A DNA stretch of 8,814 nucleotides from Pseudomonadota bacterium. GTDB lineage: Bacteria; Pseudomonadota; Alphaproteobacteria; Rhizobiales; Xanthobacteraceae. The stretch covers positions 1-8,814 of the forward strand of contig JAEWFG010000279.1 of assembly GCA_023388935.1 (NCBI GenBank), in the 5' to 3' direction. The notes below the pieces were generated by a model. That model saw nothing but the letters and a program-made list of their open reading frames with translations, was not told where the DNA came from and made no database searches. The translations under genes were made by a program, and so were the position numbers. Below, piece after piece: positions 1 to 7,185 of the stretch (its first letter is position 1; every line of letters starts with the position of its first letter).

Positions 1-1
1 A

Positions 2-469
2 CGCAAGGTGAGCGTGGTCGGATGGAGCCTCGGCGGTGTCTATGCCCGTGATCTCGCGCTGCGGGCGCCCGAGATGGTCCGCTACGTCGTCACGCTCGGC
101 AGCCCTTTTGCCAACGACGTGCGGGCGACCAACGCCACGCGGCTCTACGAGGCGCTGTCCGGCGAGCGGGTCGAGGATTTTGCCGAACTGCGCGAGGCGA
201 TCGCCGGTGATCTGCCAGTGCCGGCGACGTCGATCTATTCGCGTGCCGACGGTATCGTGAACTGGCGGACCTGTCTGTTGCGCCCGTCAGACCGCGCCGA
301 GAACATCGAGGTGCACCTGGCGAGCCACATCGGGCTCGGCGTGAACCCCGCGGCGCTGTGGGCCGTGGCGGACCGCCTGGCGCAACCGGAGGGGGAGTTC
401 TGGCCATTTGACCGGGCAGGGCCGTTTGCCATTGCATATGCCCCGCCGGAACAGGCAGTATCGGCCTGA
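2..469 (+). CDS. Alpha/beta-hydrolase (lipase/esterase-like), 5' end missing
   Basis: This is the C-terminal part of a serine hydrolase of the alpha/beta-hydrolase fold; the reading frame is already open at base 2. The GTG at 8-10 is an internal valine in the strand leading to the nucleophile elbow, so it is not a start. The elbow is G-W-S-L-G-G, with the serine codon at 26-28. A likely catalytic aspartate lies in SRADG (248-250) and the histidine in ASHIG (326-328), so the triad is complete although the oxyanion strand and N-terminus lie outside the window. The TLGSPF stretch after the elbow is common in lipase/esterase-like members. The stop (467-469) is 47 nt before the WS/DGAT gene on the same strand, which suggests a shared transcript and a role in ester or neutral-lipid hydrolysis. 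The substrate cannot be read from sequence. Confidence 0.85.
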   Translation, partial: RKVSVVGWSLGGVYARDLALRAPEMVRYVVTLGSPFANDVRATNATRLYEALSGERVEDFAELREAIAGDLPVPATSIYSRADGIVNWRTCLLRPSDRAENIEVHLASHIGLGVNPAALWAVADRLAQPEGEFWPFDRAGPFAIAYAPPEQAVSA

Positions 470-516
470 CGAGAAGCACCGGCCAAGGTGCCCGTCAAAT
501 CTTCCGGGAGGGAACT

Positions 517-2067
517 ATGGCTGACGGTAAGAAGCTGTCGTCACTGGATGCGTCGTTTCTCTATCTGGAAACGCCGGAAATGCCGATGCATGTCGGAAGC
601 ATGGCGATCTTTCGCCTCCCCGACGATTACAAGGGCGACTTCTTCGAAGACTTCAAGGCGATGATCGTCTCGCGCCTGCACATCGCGCCGATCCTGAAAG
701 CACGCCTGGAGAAGGCGCCGCTCGACATCGACCATCCTTCCTGGGTCGAGGACGATCAGTTCGATATCGACCGTCATATCTTCCGTGCCAGCCTGCCGCA
801 GCCGCGCGACCGCGCCACGCTCGAGCGCATCGTCGGCTGGATGCATGCCAAGCTCTTGAACCGCGCGCGCCCATTGTGGGAGTTCTACGTGTTCGAGGGC
901 ATGAAGGACAACGAGGTCGGGCTCTATTCCAAGATGCACCATGCCGCCATCGACGGCGGCGCCGGTGCCGCGTTGACCAGCATGATCTACGATATCTCGC
1001 CGATCCCGCGAAAGGTCGATCCCCCAACGGGTGGTGCGAAGCCCGCGCAGGAGCCGCGCGACATCGCCGCGAACCTGCTCGATTCGTATCAGCAGCTCTT
1101 CAGCCAGCCGCTCGACGCCTCGGCGGCCGCGAAGAGCCTGCAACTACCGCGCACGGGCAAGAGCGACATCGGCTCGATCCTGTTCGACAATGCGATGTAC
1201 CAGATCGAGAGCGCCGTACGCTTCGCCGGCAACATCCCGACCGTGCTCAAGAGCGTGTCCGACGTGCTCGGCAAGGTCGCCGATCCAAAATCGCGCGAGA
1301 GCCTTGCAAGCATGGTGTCGCCGCCGACCATGCTCAACAAGACCATCTCTTCGGAGCGCAGCTTTGCCGGCGTGTCGATCCCGCTGTCGCGGGCGAAGGC
1401 GCTGGCCAAGCAGGCCGGCGGCAAGCTCAACGACGTCGTGCTGGCGCTCGCCTCCGGCGTGGTCCGGCGCTACCTTCAGCAATATGGTTCGCTGCCGGCG
1501 AAATCCCTGACCGCCGCCGTACCGATCTCGCTGCGTGAGGAGGGCAACACCGAGGCCAACAATCAGGTGTTCGGCATGATCTGCTCGATCGCGACCAACA
1601 TCGACGATCCCAAGGCGCGGCTTGAGGCGATCATCGCGCAATCGACCAAGGCCAAGGAGATGTCGCATCCGCTGCGCGCCCTGATGCCGCAGGTCTCCAA
1701 CATTTCGATGCTGGGCGCGCCGATCATGGTGCAGATCCTGGCCTTGCTCTATAGCCGTTCGAATCTGTCAGACGTGCTGCCGCCGGCCGCCAACATCACC
1801 GTGTCCAACGTGCCAGGGCCACGGCAGACACTCTACGCAGCGGGCGCCGAGCTTCTGCACATTTATCCGGTGTCGATCTCGACGCATGGACAGGCGCTCA
1901 ACATCACCGTGCAGAGTTATCGCGACCAGCTCGATTTCGGCTTCATCGTCGGCGCCAACATCATTCCGCATGTGCAGGTGATGTGTGACATGTTGCCGGG
2001 GGAGTTTGCCGCGCTGGAAGCGGCCTATGCGCCGCCAGCGGCCGACATCAAGGGCGCCGCTGAATAG
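517..2067 (+). CDS. Wax ester synthase/diacylglycerol acyltransferase (WS/DGAT)
   Basis: The 516-residue product belongs to the bacterial WS/DGAT family, which transfers acyl groups from acyl-CoA to fatty alcohols or diacylglycerol to make wax esters or triacylglycerol at the inner membrane and lipid-droplet surface. The N-terminus has the family opening LDASFLYLE followed by MHVGS. The catalytic motif HHxxxDG is intact as HHAAIDG (residues 141-147), with H142 the expected general base. PLWEF (119-123), NDVVLALASG (from 305) and NVPGP (431-435) are the other conserved blocks. It is longer than Acinetobacter AtfA (about 458 residues); the extra length lies mainly between residues 165 and 270, where there is an Ala/Pro/Gln-rich segment. 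A strong GGAGG at 507-511, 5 nt before the ATG, fixes the start. The next gene begins 19 nt after the stop, so co-transcription is likely. Whether wax esters or triacylglycerol is the main product is unknown. Confidence 0.93.
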   Translation: MADGKKLSSLDASFLYLETPEMPMHVGSMAIFRLPDDYKGDFFEDFKAMIVSRLHIAPILKARLEKAPLDIDHPSWVEDDQFDIDRHIFRASLPQPRDRATLERIVGWMHAKLLNRARPLWEFYVFEGMKDNEVGLYSKMHHAAIDGGAGAALTSMIYDISPIPRKVDPPTGGAKPAQEPRDIAANLLDSYQQLFSQPLDASAAAKSLQLPRTGKSDIGSILFDNAMYQIESAVRFAGNIPTVLKSVSDVLGKVADPKSRESLASMVSPPTMLNKTISSERSFAGVSIPLSRAKALAKQAGGKLNDVVLALASGVVRRYLQQYGSLPAKSLTAAVPISLREEGNTEANNQVFGMICSIATNIDDPKARLEAIIAQSTKAKEMSHPLRALMPQVSNISMLGAPIMVQILALLYSRSNLSDVLPPAANITVSNVPGPRQTLYAAGAELLHIYPVSISTHGQALNITVQSYRDQLDFGFIVGANIIPHVQVMCDMLPGEFAALEAAYAPPAADIKGAAE

Positions 2068-2077
2068 GGAATTAACC

Positions 2078-2081
2078 AGGA
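2078..2081 (+). promoter_or_regulatory. Ribosome binding site that sets the epoxide hydrolase start
   Basis: AGGA lies in the 19-nt gap after the WS/DGAT stop, 5 nt before ATG 2087 and 8 nt before the adjacent ATG 2090. It supports a start at 2087 or 2090 over the in-frame ATG at 1985, which lies inside the upstream gene and would add about 34 arginine-rich residues not expected in the family. Confidence 0.6.
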
Positions 2082-2086
2082 ATCTC

Positions 2087-3085
2087 ATGATGATTGAAAT
2101 GCCGCCGCTCAAGTTCGCGCAGACGAACGGAATTCGCATGGGCTATTACGAGGCGGGCCCGGTCACCGACACCCCACCGATGGTGCTGTGTCATGGCTGG
2201 CCCGAACTCGCATTCTCCTGGCGCTACCAGATCAAGGCGTTGAGCGAGGCCGGGATCCGGGTGATCGCGCCGGACCAGCGCGGCTATGGCGCCTCCGACC
2301 GGCCCGAGCCCGTCGAAGCCTATGACATGGAACACCTGACCGGCGATCTCGTCGGCCTGCTCGATCATCTCGGGGTCGACAAGGCGATCTTCGTCGGCCA
2401 TGACTGGGGCGGCTTCGTTATCTGGCAGATGCCGCTGCGGCACCCCAAGCGCGTTGCCGGAGTCGTCGGCGTCAACACGCCGCATTGGGACCGCGCGCCG
2501 ATCGATCCGATCGCGCTGTTCCGCCAGCGCTTCGGCGAGCAGATGTACATCGTCCAGTTCCAGGATCCCGCGCGCGAGCCGGACAAGATTTTTGGCAGCC
2601 GCGTCGACCAGACGTTTGACGCGTTCATGCGCAAGCCGTTGGCGCGGCCGGAGGCGAAGCCGGAGCAGCCGCCGGTCGCGGGCGTAGGCGCGTCGCCAAA
2701 ACTCAACCTGGCCTTCCCTCAGATGATCGCGGCCTATGACGCCAAGGTCGATCCGCGCACGCCGATCCTGTCGGCCGATGAGAAGAAGGTGTTCGTCGAC
2801 ACCTTTTCGAAGACCGGTTTCACCGGCGGCATCAACTGGTATCGGAATTTCACCCGCAACTGGGAGCGGTCGAAAGGCCTGGACCACCACGTCCATGTGC
2901 CATCATTGATGATCATGGCCGAAAATGATGCCGTGCTGCCGCCCTCGGCAGCCGACGGTATGGAAAAGCTGATCGCTGATCTGGAGAAGTATCTGGTGAA
3001 GGACAGCGGCCATTGGACGCAGCAGGAGAAGCCGGAAGAGGTCAGCGCCAAGCTGATCGAATGGCGTAGAAGGCGGTTTGGCTAA
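2087..3085 (+). CDS. Soluble-type epoxide hydrolase (alpha/beta-hydrolase fold)
   Basis: The 332-residue protein hydrolyses epoxides to vicinal diols through an alkyl-enzyme ester. The oxyanion motif HGWPE is at 36-40 and DQRGYGASDRP follows. The nucleophile is D106 in GHDWGG, where lipases have serine. The charge-relay acid is D281 (AENDAVLPP) and the base H309 (SGHWTQQE). Both cap-domain tyrosines that polarise the epoxide oxygen appear present: Y154 in MYIVQFQDP and Y252 in NWYRNFTRNW, the latter nearly identical to the human sEH block around Y466. These tyrosines favour epoxide hydrolase over haloalkane dehalogenase or fluoroacetate dehalogenase. Residues about 185-210 form a Pro/Ala/Lys-rich cap insertion. 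No signal peptide is visible, so it is probably cytosolic. It sits between the WS/DGAT and a fused P450, suggesting it opens epoxides made by the P450; that link is inference. Confidence 0.93.
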   Translation: MMIEMPPLKFAQTNGIRMGYYEAGPVTDTPPMVLCHGWPELAFSWRYQIKALSEAGIRVIAPDQRGYGASDRPEPVEAYDMEHLTGDLVGLLDHLGVDKAIFVGHDWGGFVIWQMPLRHPKRVAGVVGVNTPHWDRAPIDPIALFRQRFGEQMYIVQFQDPAREPDKIFGSRVDQTFDAFMRKPLARPEAKPEQPPVAGVGASPKLNLAFPQMIAAYDAKVDPRTPILSADEKKVFVDTFSKTGFTGGINWYRNFTRNWERSKGLDHHVHVPSLMIMAENDAVLPPSAADGMEKLIADLEKYLVKDSGHWTQQEKPEEVSAKLIEWRRRRFG

Positions 3086-3087
3086 TT

Positions 3088-3209
3088 CGTCATTGCGAGC
3101 GAAGCGAAGCAATCCAGGATCTCTCCGCGGCAGCAATCTGGATTGCTTCGTCGCGGAGCCTGTCATCGGGCCGCGCTTCGCGCGGACCCGTTGGCTCCTC
3201 GCAATGACG
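3088..3209. repeat. Bradyrhizobial-type palindromic intergenic repeat
   Basis: The gap between the epoxide hydrolase and P450 genes is almost filled by a nested palindromic element. The outer arms are perfect 12-bp inverted repeats (CGTCATTGCGAG at 3088-3099, CTCGCAATGACG at 3198-3209). An inner perfect 13-bp pair, CGAAGCAATCCAG (3105-3117) and CTGGATTGCTTCG (3138-3150), encloses 20 nt. A third hairpin at 3168-3189 has arms GGG-CCGCGC and GCGCGG-A-CCC around a TTC loop. As RNA it could fold into a three-way junction: the outer stem closing two hairpins. A competing pair CTCCGCG (3123-3129)/CGCGGAG (3152-3158) exists. I recognise the arms, and spurious translations such as RTRWLLAMT, from dispersed repeats in Bradyrhizobium and Rhodopseudomonas. 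Function is not established; it could act as a transcript-end or mRNA-stability element. Confidence 0.85.
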
Positions 3210-3243
3210 CCGTTACCGAAAGAGGCAGGGGGAAGCGCTTTTA

Positions 3244-6200
3244 ATGTCATCCAAGAACCGTCTGGACCCGATCCCGCAGCCGCCGACCAAGCCGGTTGTC
3301 GGCAACATGCTGTCGCTGGACTTGGCCGGCCCCGTGCAGGACCTGACGCGGCTGGCCAAGGAGCTGGGCCCGATCTTCTGGCTCGACATGATGGGCTCGC
3401 CGATCGTCGTCGTCTCCGGTCACGATCTCGTCGACGAGCTCTCCGACGAAAAGCGCTTCGACAAGACGGTGCGCGGCGCGCTGCGGCGCGTGCGCGCGGT
3501 CGGCGGTGATGGCCTGTTCACGGCCGACACCAACGAGCCGAACTGGAGCAAGGCGCACAACATCCTGCTCCAGCCCTTCGGCAACCGCGCCATGCAGTCC
3601 TATCACCCGAGCATGGTCGATATCGCTGAGCAGCTCGTCAACAAATGGGAACGGCTGAACGCCGACGACGAGATCGACGTCGTCCACGACATGACCGCGC
3701 TGACGCTGGACACGATCGGCCTGTGCGGCTTCGACTACCGCTTCAATTCGTTCTACCGGCGCGACTACCACCCCTTCGTCGAGTCGCTGGTGCGTTCGCT
3801 CGAAACTATCATGATGACCCGCGGTATGCCGTTCGAGCAGCTCTGGATGCAGAAGCGGCGCAAGACCTTGGCCCAAGACGTCGCCTTCATGAACAAGATG
3901 GTCGACGAGATCATCGCCGAGCGCCGCAAGAGCGCGGAGGGGATCGACGACAAGAAGGACATGCTCGCCGCGATGATGACCGGCGTCGACCGCGCGACCG
4001 GCGAGCAGCTCGATGACGTCAACATCCGCTACCAGATCAACACGTTCTTGATTGCCGGCCACGAGACCACCAGCGGCCTGCTGTCTTACACGCTCTACGC
4101 GCTGCTCAAGAATCCGGAGATCCTCAAGAAGGCCTATGACGAGGTCGATCGCGTCTTCGGTCCCGACGTCAATGCGAAGCCGACCTACCAGCAGGTGACG
4201 CAGCTCACCTACATCACGCAGATCCTGAAAGAGGCGCTGCGGCTGTGGCCGCCGGCGCCGGCCTATGGCATCTCGCCCCTCAAGGACGAAACCATCGGCG
4301 GCGGCAAATACAAGCTCAGGAAGGGCACGTTCACCACCATCCTGGTGACGGCGTTGCATCGCGATCCCGGCGTCTGGGGTCCGAACCCCGACGCCTTCGA
4401 TCCCGAGAATTTCAGCCGCGAAGCGGAAGCCAAGCGGCCGGTCAACGCCTGGAAGCCGTTCGGCAACGGCCAGCGCGCCTGCATCGGCCGCGGTTTCGCG
4501 ATGCACGAGGCCGCACTCGCGCTCGGCATGATCCTCCAGCGCTTCAGGTTGATCGATCACCAGCGTTACCAGATGCATCTGAAGGAAACGCTGACCATGA
4601 AGCCGGAAGGCTTCAAGATCAGAGTTCGTCCGCGCGCCGATCGTGAGCGCGGCGCCTATGGCGGGCCTGTCGCGGCGGCGGCAGGTGCCGGCGTCGTTGC
4701 GCCGCGCGTGACCGCGCGACCCGGCCACAACACGCCGCTGCTGGTGCTCTATGGTTCCAACCTCGGTACAGCGGAGGAACTGGCGACCCGGGTCGCCGAT
4801 CTTGCCGAGGTCAACGGCTTTGCCAGCAAGCTCGCGCCGCTCGACGATTATGTCGGCAAGCTGCCGGAAGAGGGCGGGGTCCTGATCTTCTGCGCCTCCT
4901 ACAACGGCGCGCCGCCGGACAACGCCACGGAATTCGTCAAATGGCTGCGTGGCGAAGCGTCGAACGGCGCGCTGTCGAAGGTGCGCTATGTCGTGTTCGG
5001 CTGCGGCAACAGCGACTGGGCCGCGACCTATCAGTCGGTGCCGCGCTTCATCGACGAGCAGCTCGCAGCCCGCGGCGCCCGCAGCCTCCATGCCCGAGGC
5101 GAGGGCGATGCACGCAGCGATCTCGATGGACAATTCGAGAAATGGTTTGCGGCCGCCGCACCGGCGGCCATGAAGGAATTCGGCTTGACCTCGAATTTCA
5201 GCCGTAGCGCCGACGATGAGCCGTTGTACAGGGTCGAGCCGGTCGCGCCCGGCTCGGTCGATGCGATCGCCGCGCTCGGCGGTGCCGTGGCGATGAAACT
5301 GCTGGTCAATGACGAACTCCAGAACAAGAGCGGCCCGAATCCATCCGAGCGCTCCACACGCCACATCGAGGTGCAATTGCCGCGAGGGATGACCTATCGC
5401 GTCGGCGACCACCTCAGCGTCGTGCCGCGCAACGACCCGGCGCTGGTCGATGCGGTCGCGCGCCGCTTCGGCTTCCTGCCCGCGGACCAGATCACGCTGC
5501 GAGTCGCCGAGGGGCGCCGGGCTCAGCTACCGGTCGGCGACAGCGTCTCGGTGGGCCAGCTCCTCACCGATTTCGTCGAGCTCCAGCAGGTCGCCACGCG
5601 AAAGCAGATCCAGATCATGTCGGAGCACACGCGCTGCCCGGTGACCAGGCCGAAGCTGCTCGCGTTCGTCGGCGATGATGCGGAGGCAGGGGAGCGCTAT
5701 CGCACGGAGATCCTGGCGAAGCGTAAATCGGTCTTCGATCTGCTTTCCGAATACCCGGCCTGCGAACTGCCGTTCCACGTTTATCTCGAAATGCTCTCGC
5801 TGCTCGCGCCGCGCTACTATTCGATCTCGTCCTCGCCATCGGCTGATCCCGCGCGTTGCAGCATCACGGTCGGCGTGGTCGGTGGGCCTGCCGCTTCAGG
5901 CCGCGGTATCTACAAGGGCATTTGCTCCAACTATCTCAGCGATCGCGGCGTGGGCAACACGGTCTACGCCACGGTGCGCGAAACCAAGGCCGGCTTTCGG
6001 CTCCCGGATGATTCATCCGTGCCGATCATCATGATCGGCCCGGGCACGGGACTTGCGCCGTTCCGCGGCTTCCTCCAGGAACGCGCTGCGCGCAAAGCGA
6101 AAGGGGCCGTCCTCGGGCCGGCGATGCTGTTCTTCGGTTGCCGCCATCCCGACCAGGATTTTCTCTACGCCGACGAGCTGAACGCGCTAGCGGCAAGCGG

Positions 6201-6480
6201 CATCACCGAGCTTTTCACGGCGTTCTCGCGCGCCGATGGACCGAAGACCTATGTGCAGCATGTCCTGACCGCGCAGAAGGACAAGGTCTGGCCCCTGATC
6301 GAGCGGGGCGCGATCATCTATGTCTGCGGCGATGGCAGTAAAATGGAGCCCGACGTGAAGGCGGCGCTCGTCGCGATCCATCGCGAGAAGAGCGGCAGCG
6401 ACGCTGTCGCCGCCGCGCGCTGGATCGAGGAGATGGGCGCCAAGAACCGGTATGTGCTGGACGTCTGGGCGGGCGGGTGA
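3244..6480 (+). CDS. CYP102-type self-sufficient cytochrome P450/NADPH-P450 reductase fusion
   Basis: This 1078-residue soluble monooxygenase resembles P450 BM3 (CYP102A1) along its whole length. The heme domain (about 1-462) has the I-helix AGHETTSG (271-278, T275 matching BM3 T268), EALR (330-333) and FGNGQRACIG with heme ligand C413; F92 and F406 match BM3 F87 and F393. An Ala/Gly/Pro/Arg-rich linker (about 463-495) leads to the FMN domain with YGSNLGTAEE (503-512), Y553 and W592. The FAD/NADPH part has RYYSISSSP (857-865), GPGTG (932-936), S995-R996 and K1001 as expected for NADPH, CGDGSKM, and the C-terminal DVWAGG with W1075 stacking on FAD. Positions matching BM3 R47 and Y51 are S52 and V56. 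The family hydroxylates or epoxidises fatty-acyl-type substrates; the true substrate here is unknown. AGGGGG at 3227-3232 is a loosely spaced ribosome binding site. Residue matches to BM3 were aligned by eye from memory. Confidence 0.96.
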   Translation: MSSKNRLDPIPQPPTKPVVGNMLSLDLAGPVQDLTRLAKELGPIFWLDMMGSPIVVVSGHDLVDELSDEKRFDKTVRGALRRVRAVGGDGLFTADTNEPNWSKAHNILLQPFGNRAMQSYHPSMVDIAEQLVNKWERLNADDEIDVVHDMTALTLDTIGLCGFDYRFNSFYRRDYHPFVESLVRSLETIMMTRGMPFEQLWMQKRRKTLAQDVAFMNKMVDEIIAERRKSAEGIDDKKDMLAAMMTGVDRATGEQLDDVNIRYQINTFLIAGHETTSGLLSYTLYALLKNPEILKKAYDEVDRVFGPDVNAKPTYQQVTQLTYITQILKEALRLWPPAPAYGISPLKDETIGGGKYKLRKGTFTTILVTALHRDPGVWGPNPDAFDPENFSREAEAKRPVNAWKPFGNGQRACIGRGFAMHEAALALGMILQRFRLIDHQRYQMHLKETLTMKPEGFKIRVRPRADRERGAYGGPVAAAAGAGVVAPRVTARPGHNTPLLVLYGSNLGTAEELATRVADLAEVNGFASKLAPLDDYVGKLPEEGGVLIFCASYNGAPPDNATEFVKWLRGEASNGALSKVRYVVFGCGNSDWAATYQSVPRFIDEQLAARGARSLHARGEGDARSDLDGQFEKWFAAAAPAAMKEFGLTSNFSRSADDEPLYRVEPVAPGSVDAIAALGGAVAMKLLVNDELQNKSGPNPSERSTRHIEVQLPRGMTYRVGDHLSVVPRNDPALVDAVARRFGFLPADQITLRVAEGRRAQLPVGDSVSVGQLLTDFVELQQVATRKQIQIMSEHTRCPVTRPKLLAFVGDDAEAGERYRTEILAKRKSVFDLLSEYPACELPFHVYLEMLSLLAPRYYSISSSPSADPARCSITVGVVGGPAASGRGIYKGICSNYLSDRGVGNTVYATVRETKAGFRLPDDSSVPIIMIGPGTGLAPFRGFLQERAARKAKGAVLGPAMLFFGCRHPDQDFLYADELNALAASGITELFTAFSRADGPKTYVQHVLTAQKDKVWPLIERGAIIYVCGDGSKMEPDVKAALVAIHREKSGSDAVAAARWIEEMGAKNRYVLDVWAGG

Positions 6481-6510
6481 CTGTCCGTCCAATCGTGCTA
6501 AAGCTCTCGC

Positions 6511-7185
6511 ATGATTCCCTGGGAAAAAATCGATACCGCCCGGATTCCCGGCTCCGATGGTGAGCTCCGCCTGATGCGGCGCGGCAAGGAGTTTTCCATC
6601 AAGCTCGGCACCAATGAGCTGATGAACAGCCGCCTCTCGGGCTCCGAGGCTGCACTCGCGACGCTAGCGGCAAAGCAGATCGAGAAGGTCGCAAAGCCCG
6701 TCGTTCTCATCGGCGGATTGGGCATGGGGTTTACGCTGCGTGCGGCGCTCGCGGTGCTCGGTAGCAAGGCGAAGATCGTGGTCTCCGAGCTCGTGCCGGC
6801 GGTGGTCGCCTGGGCGCGAGGCCCGATGGCGGAGGTCTTTGGCGACAGCCTCGATGATCCCCGGGTGAGCATCCGGGAGATCGACGTTGGCGAAATCATC
6901 CGGGCGAAGAGCTCGGCCTTCAACGCCATTCTCCTCGACGTCGACAACGGGCCGGAAGGACTGACGCGGAAAGGCAATGACGCGCTCTACAATGCGAGTG
7001 GGCTGAAAGCGGCGAAGACGGCGCTGCGGCCGGGCGGCGTGCTCGCTGTCTGGTCGTCGGGGCCCAATCCGGCCTTCACCAAGCGTCTTGGCGGCGCAGG
7101 CTTTGACGTCAACGAAGTCAACGTCCGCGCCACCGGCAGAGGCGGTGGCGCGCGCCACGTGATCTGGATCGCGAGGAAGAACTAG
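6511..7185 (+). CDS. Spermidine synthase-fold protein (SAM-binding methyltransferase-like)
   Basis: The 224-residue product has a Rossmann fold like spermidine synthases and class I methyltransferases. The nucleotide-binding loop is GGLGMG (68-73), the acidic residue ending strand 2 is E93 in SELVP, and a conserved acidic block DVDNGPEG is at 143-150. The LRPGGVLAVWS segment matches strand 5 of this fold. It is shorter than a normal SpeE (about 280-300 residues), with only about 60 residues before the Rossmann core and no obvious polyamine-site GGGDG/DxxDP signature, so real spermidine synthesis is doubtful; SAM or a related ligand is likely. The ATG lies 30 nt after the P450 stop with no good Shine-Dalgarno, suggesting translation depends on the upstream transcript. 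It ends convergently, sharing a CTAG with the opposite gene. Annotation pipelines would probably call it spermidine synthase; the specific reaction is unknown. Confidence 0.8.
   Translation: MIPWEKIDTARIPGSDGELRLMRRGKEFSIKLGTNELMNSRLSGSEAALATLAAKQIEKVAKPVVLIGGLGMGFTLRAALAVLGSKAKIVVSELVPAVVAWARGPMAEVFGDSLDDPRVSIREIDVGEIIRAKSSAFNAILLDVDNGPEGLTRKGNDALYNASGLKAAKTALRPGGVLAVWSSGPNPAFTKRLGGAGFDVNEVNVRATGRGGGARHVIWIARKN
7182..7185. other. Shared CTAG: overlapping convergent stop codons
   Basis: TAG at 7183-7185 ends the spermidine-synthase-fold gene, and the complement of 7182-7184, also TAG, ends the minus-strand hydrolase. The self-complementary CTAG therefore stops both genes. No room is left for a separate intrinsic terminator, so the two mRNAs must overlap at their 3' ends unless termination occurs inside the coding regions. 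Confidence 0.9.

Noticed and set aside
476..491. Hairpin GCACC-GGCCAA-GGTGC between the first two genes, considered as a terminator
   Set aside because: The stem is only 5 bp with a 6-nt loop and no following T-run, and the same-strand genes are only 47 nt apart.
1985..2086. Upstream ATG for the epoxide hydrolase
   Set aside because: The added segment lies inside the WS/DGAT gene, is Arg-rich and unlike the family N-terminus, and the AGGA at 2078-2081 points to 2087 or 2090.
2903..3509. Open frames on both strands running through the repeat at 3088-3209
   Set aside because: Their products contain phrases such as LRFARNDE and RTRWLLAMT, the familiar spurious translations of this repeat, and they overlap real genes on each side.
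3247..5412. A 721-codon open frame on the minus strand opposite the P450
   Set aside because: It is antisense to a gene with unmistakable domain motifs throughout. Its product is rich in Arg, Val, Asp and His, as expected for the shadow frame of a GC-rich gene, and shows no recognisable domain.
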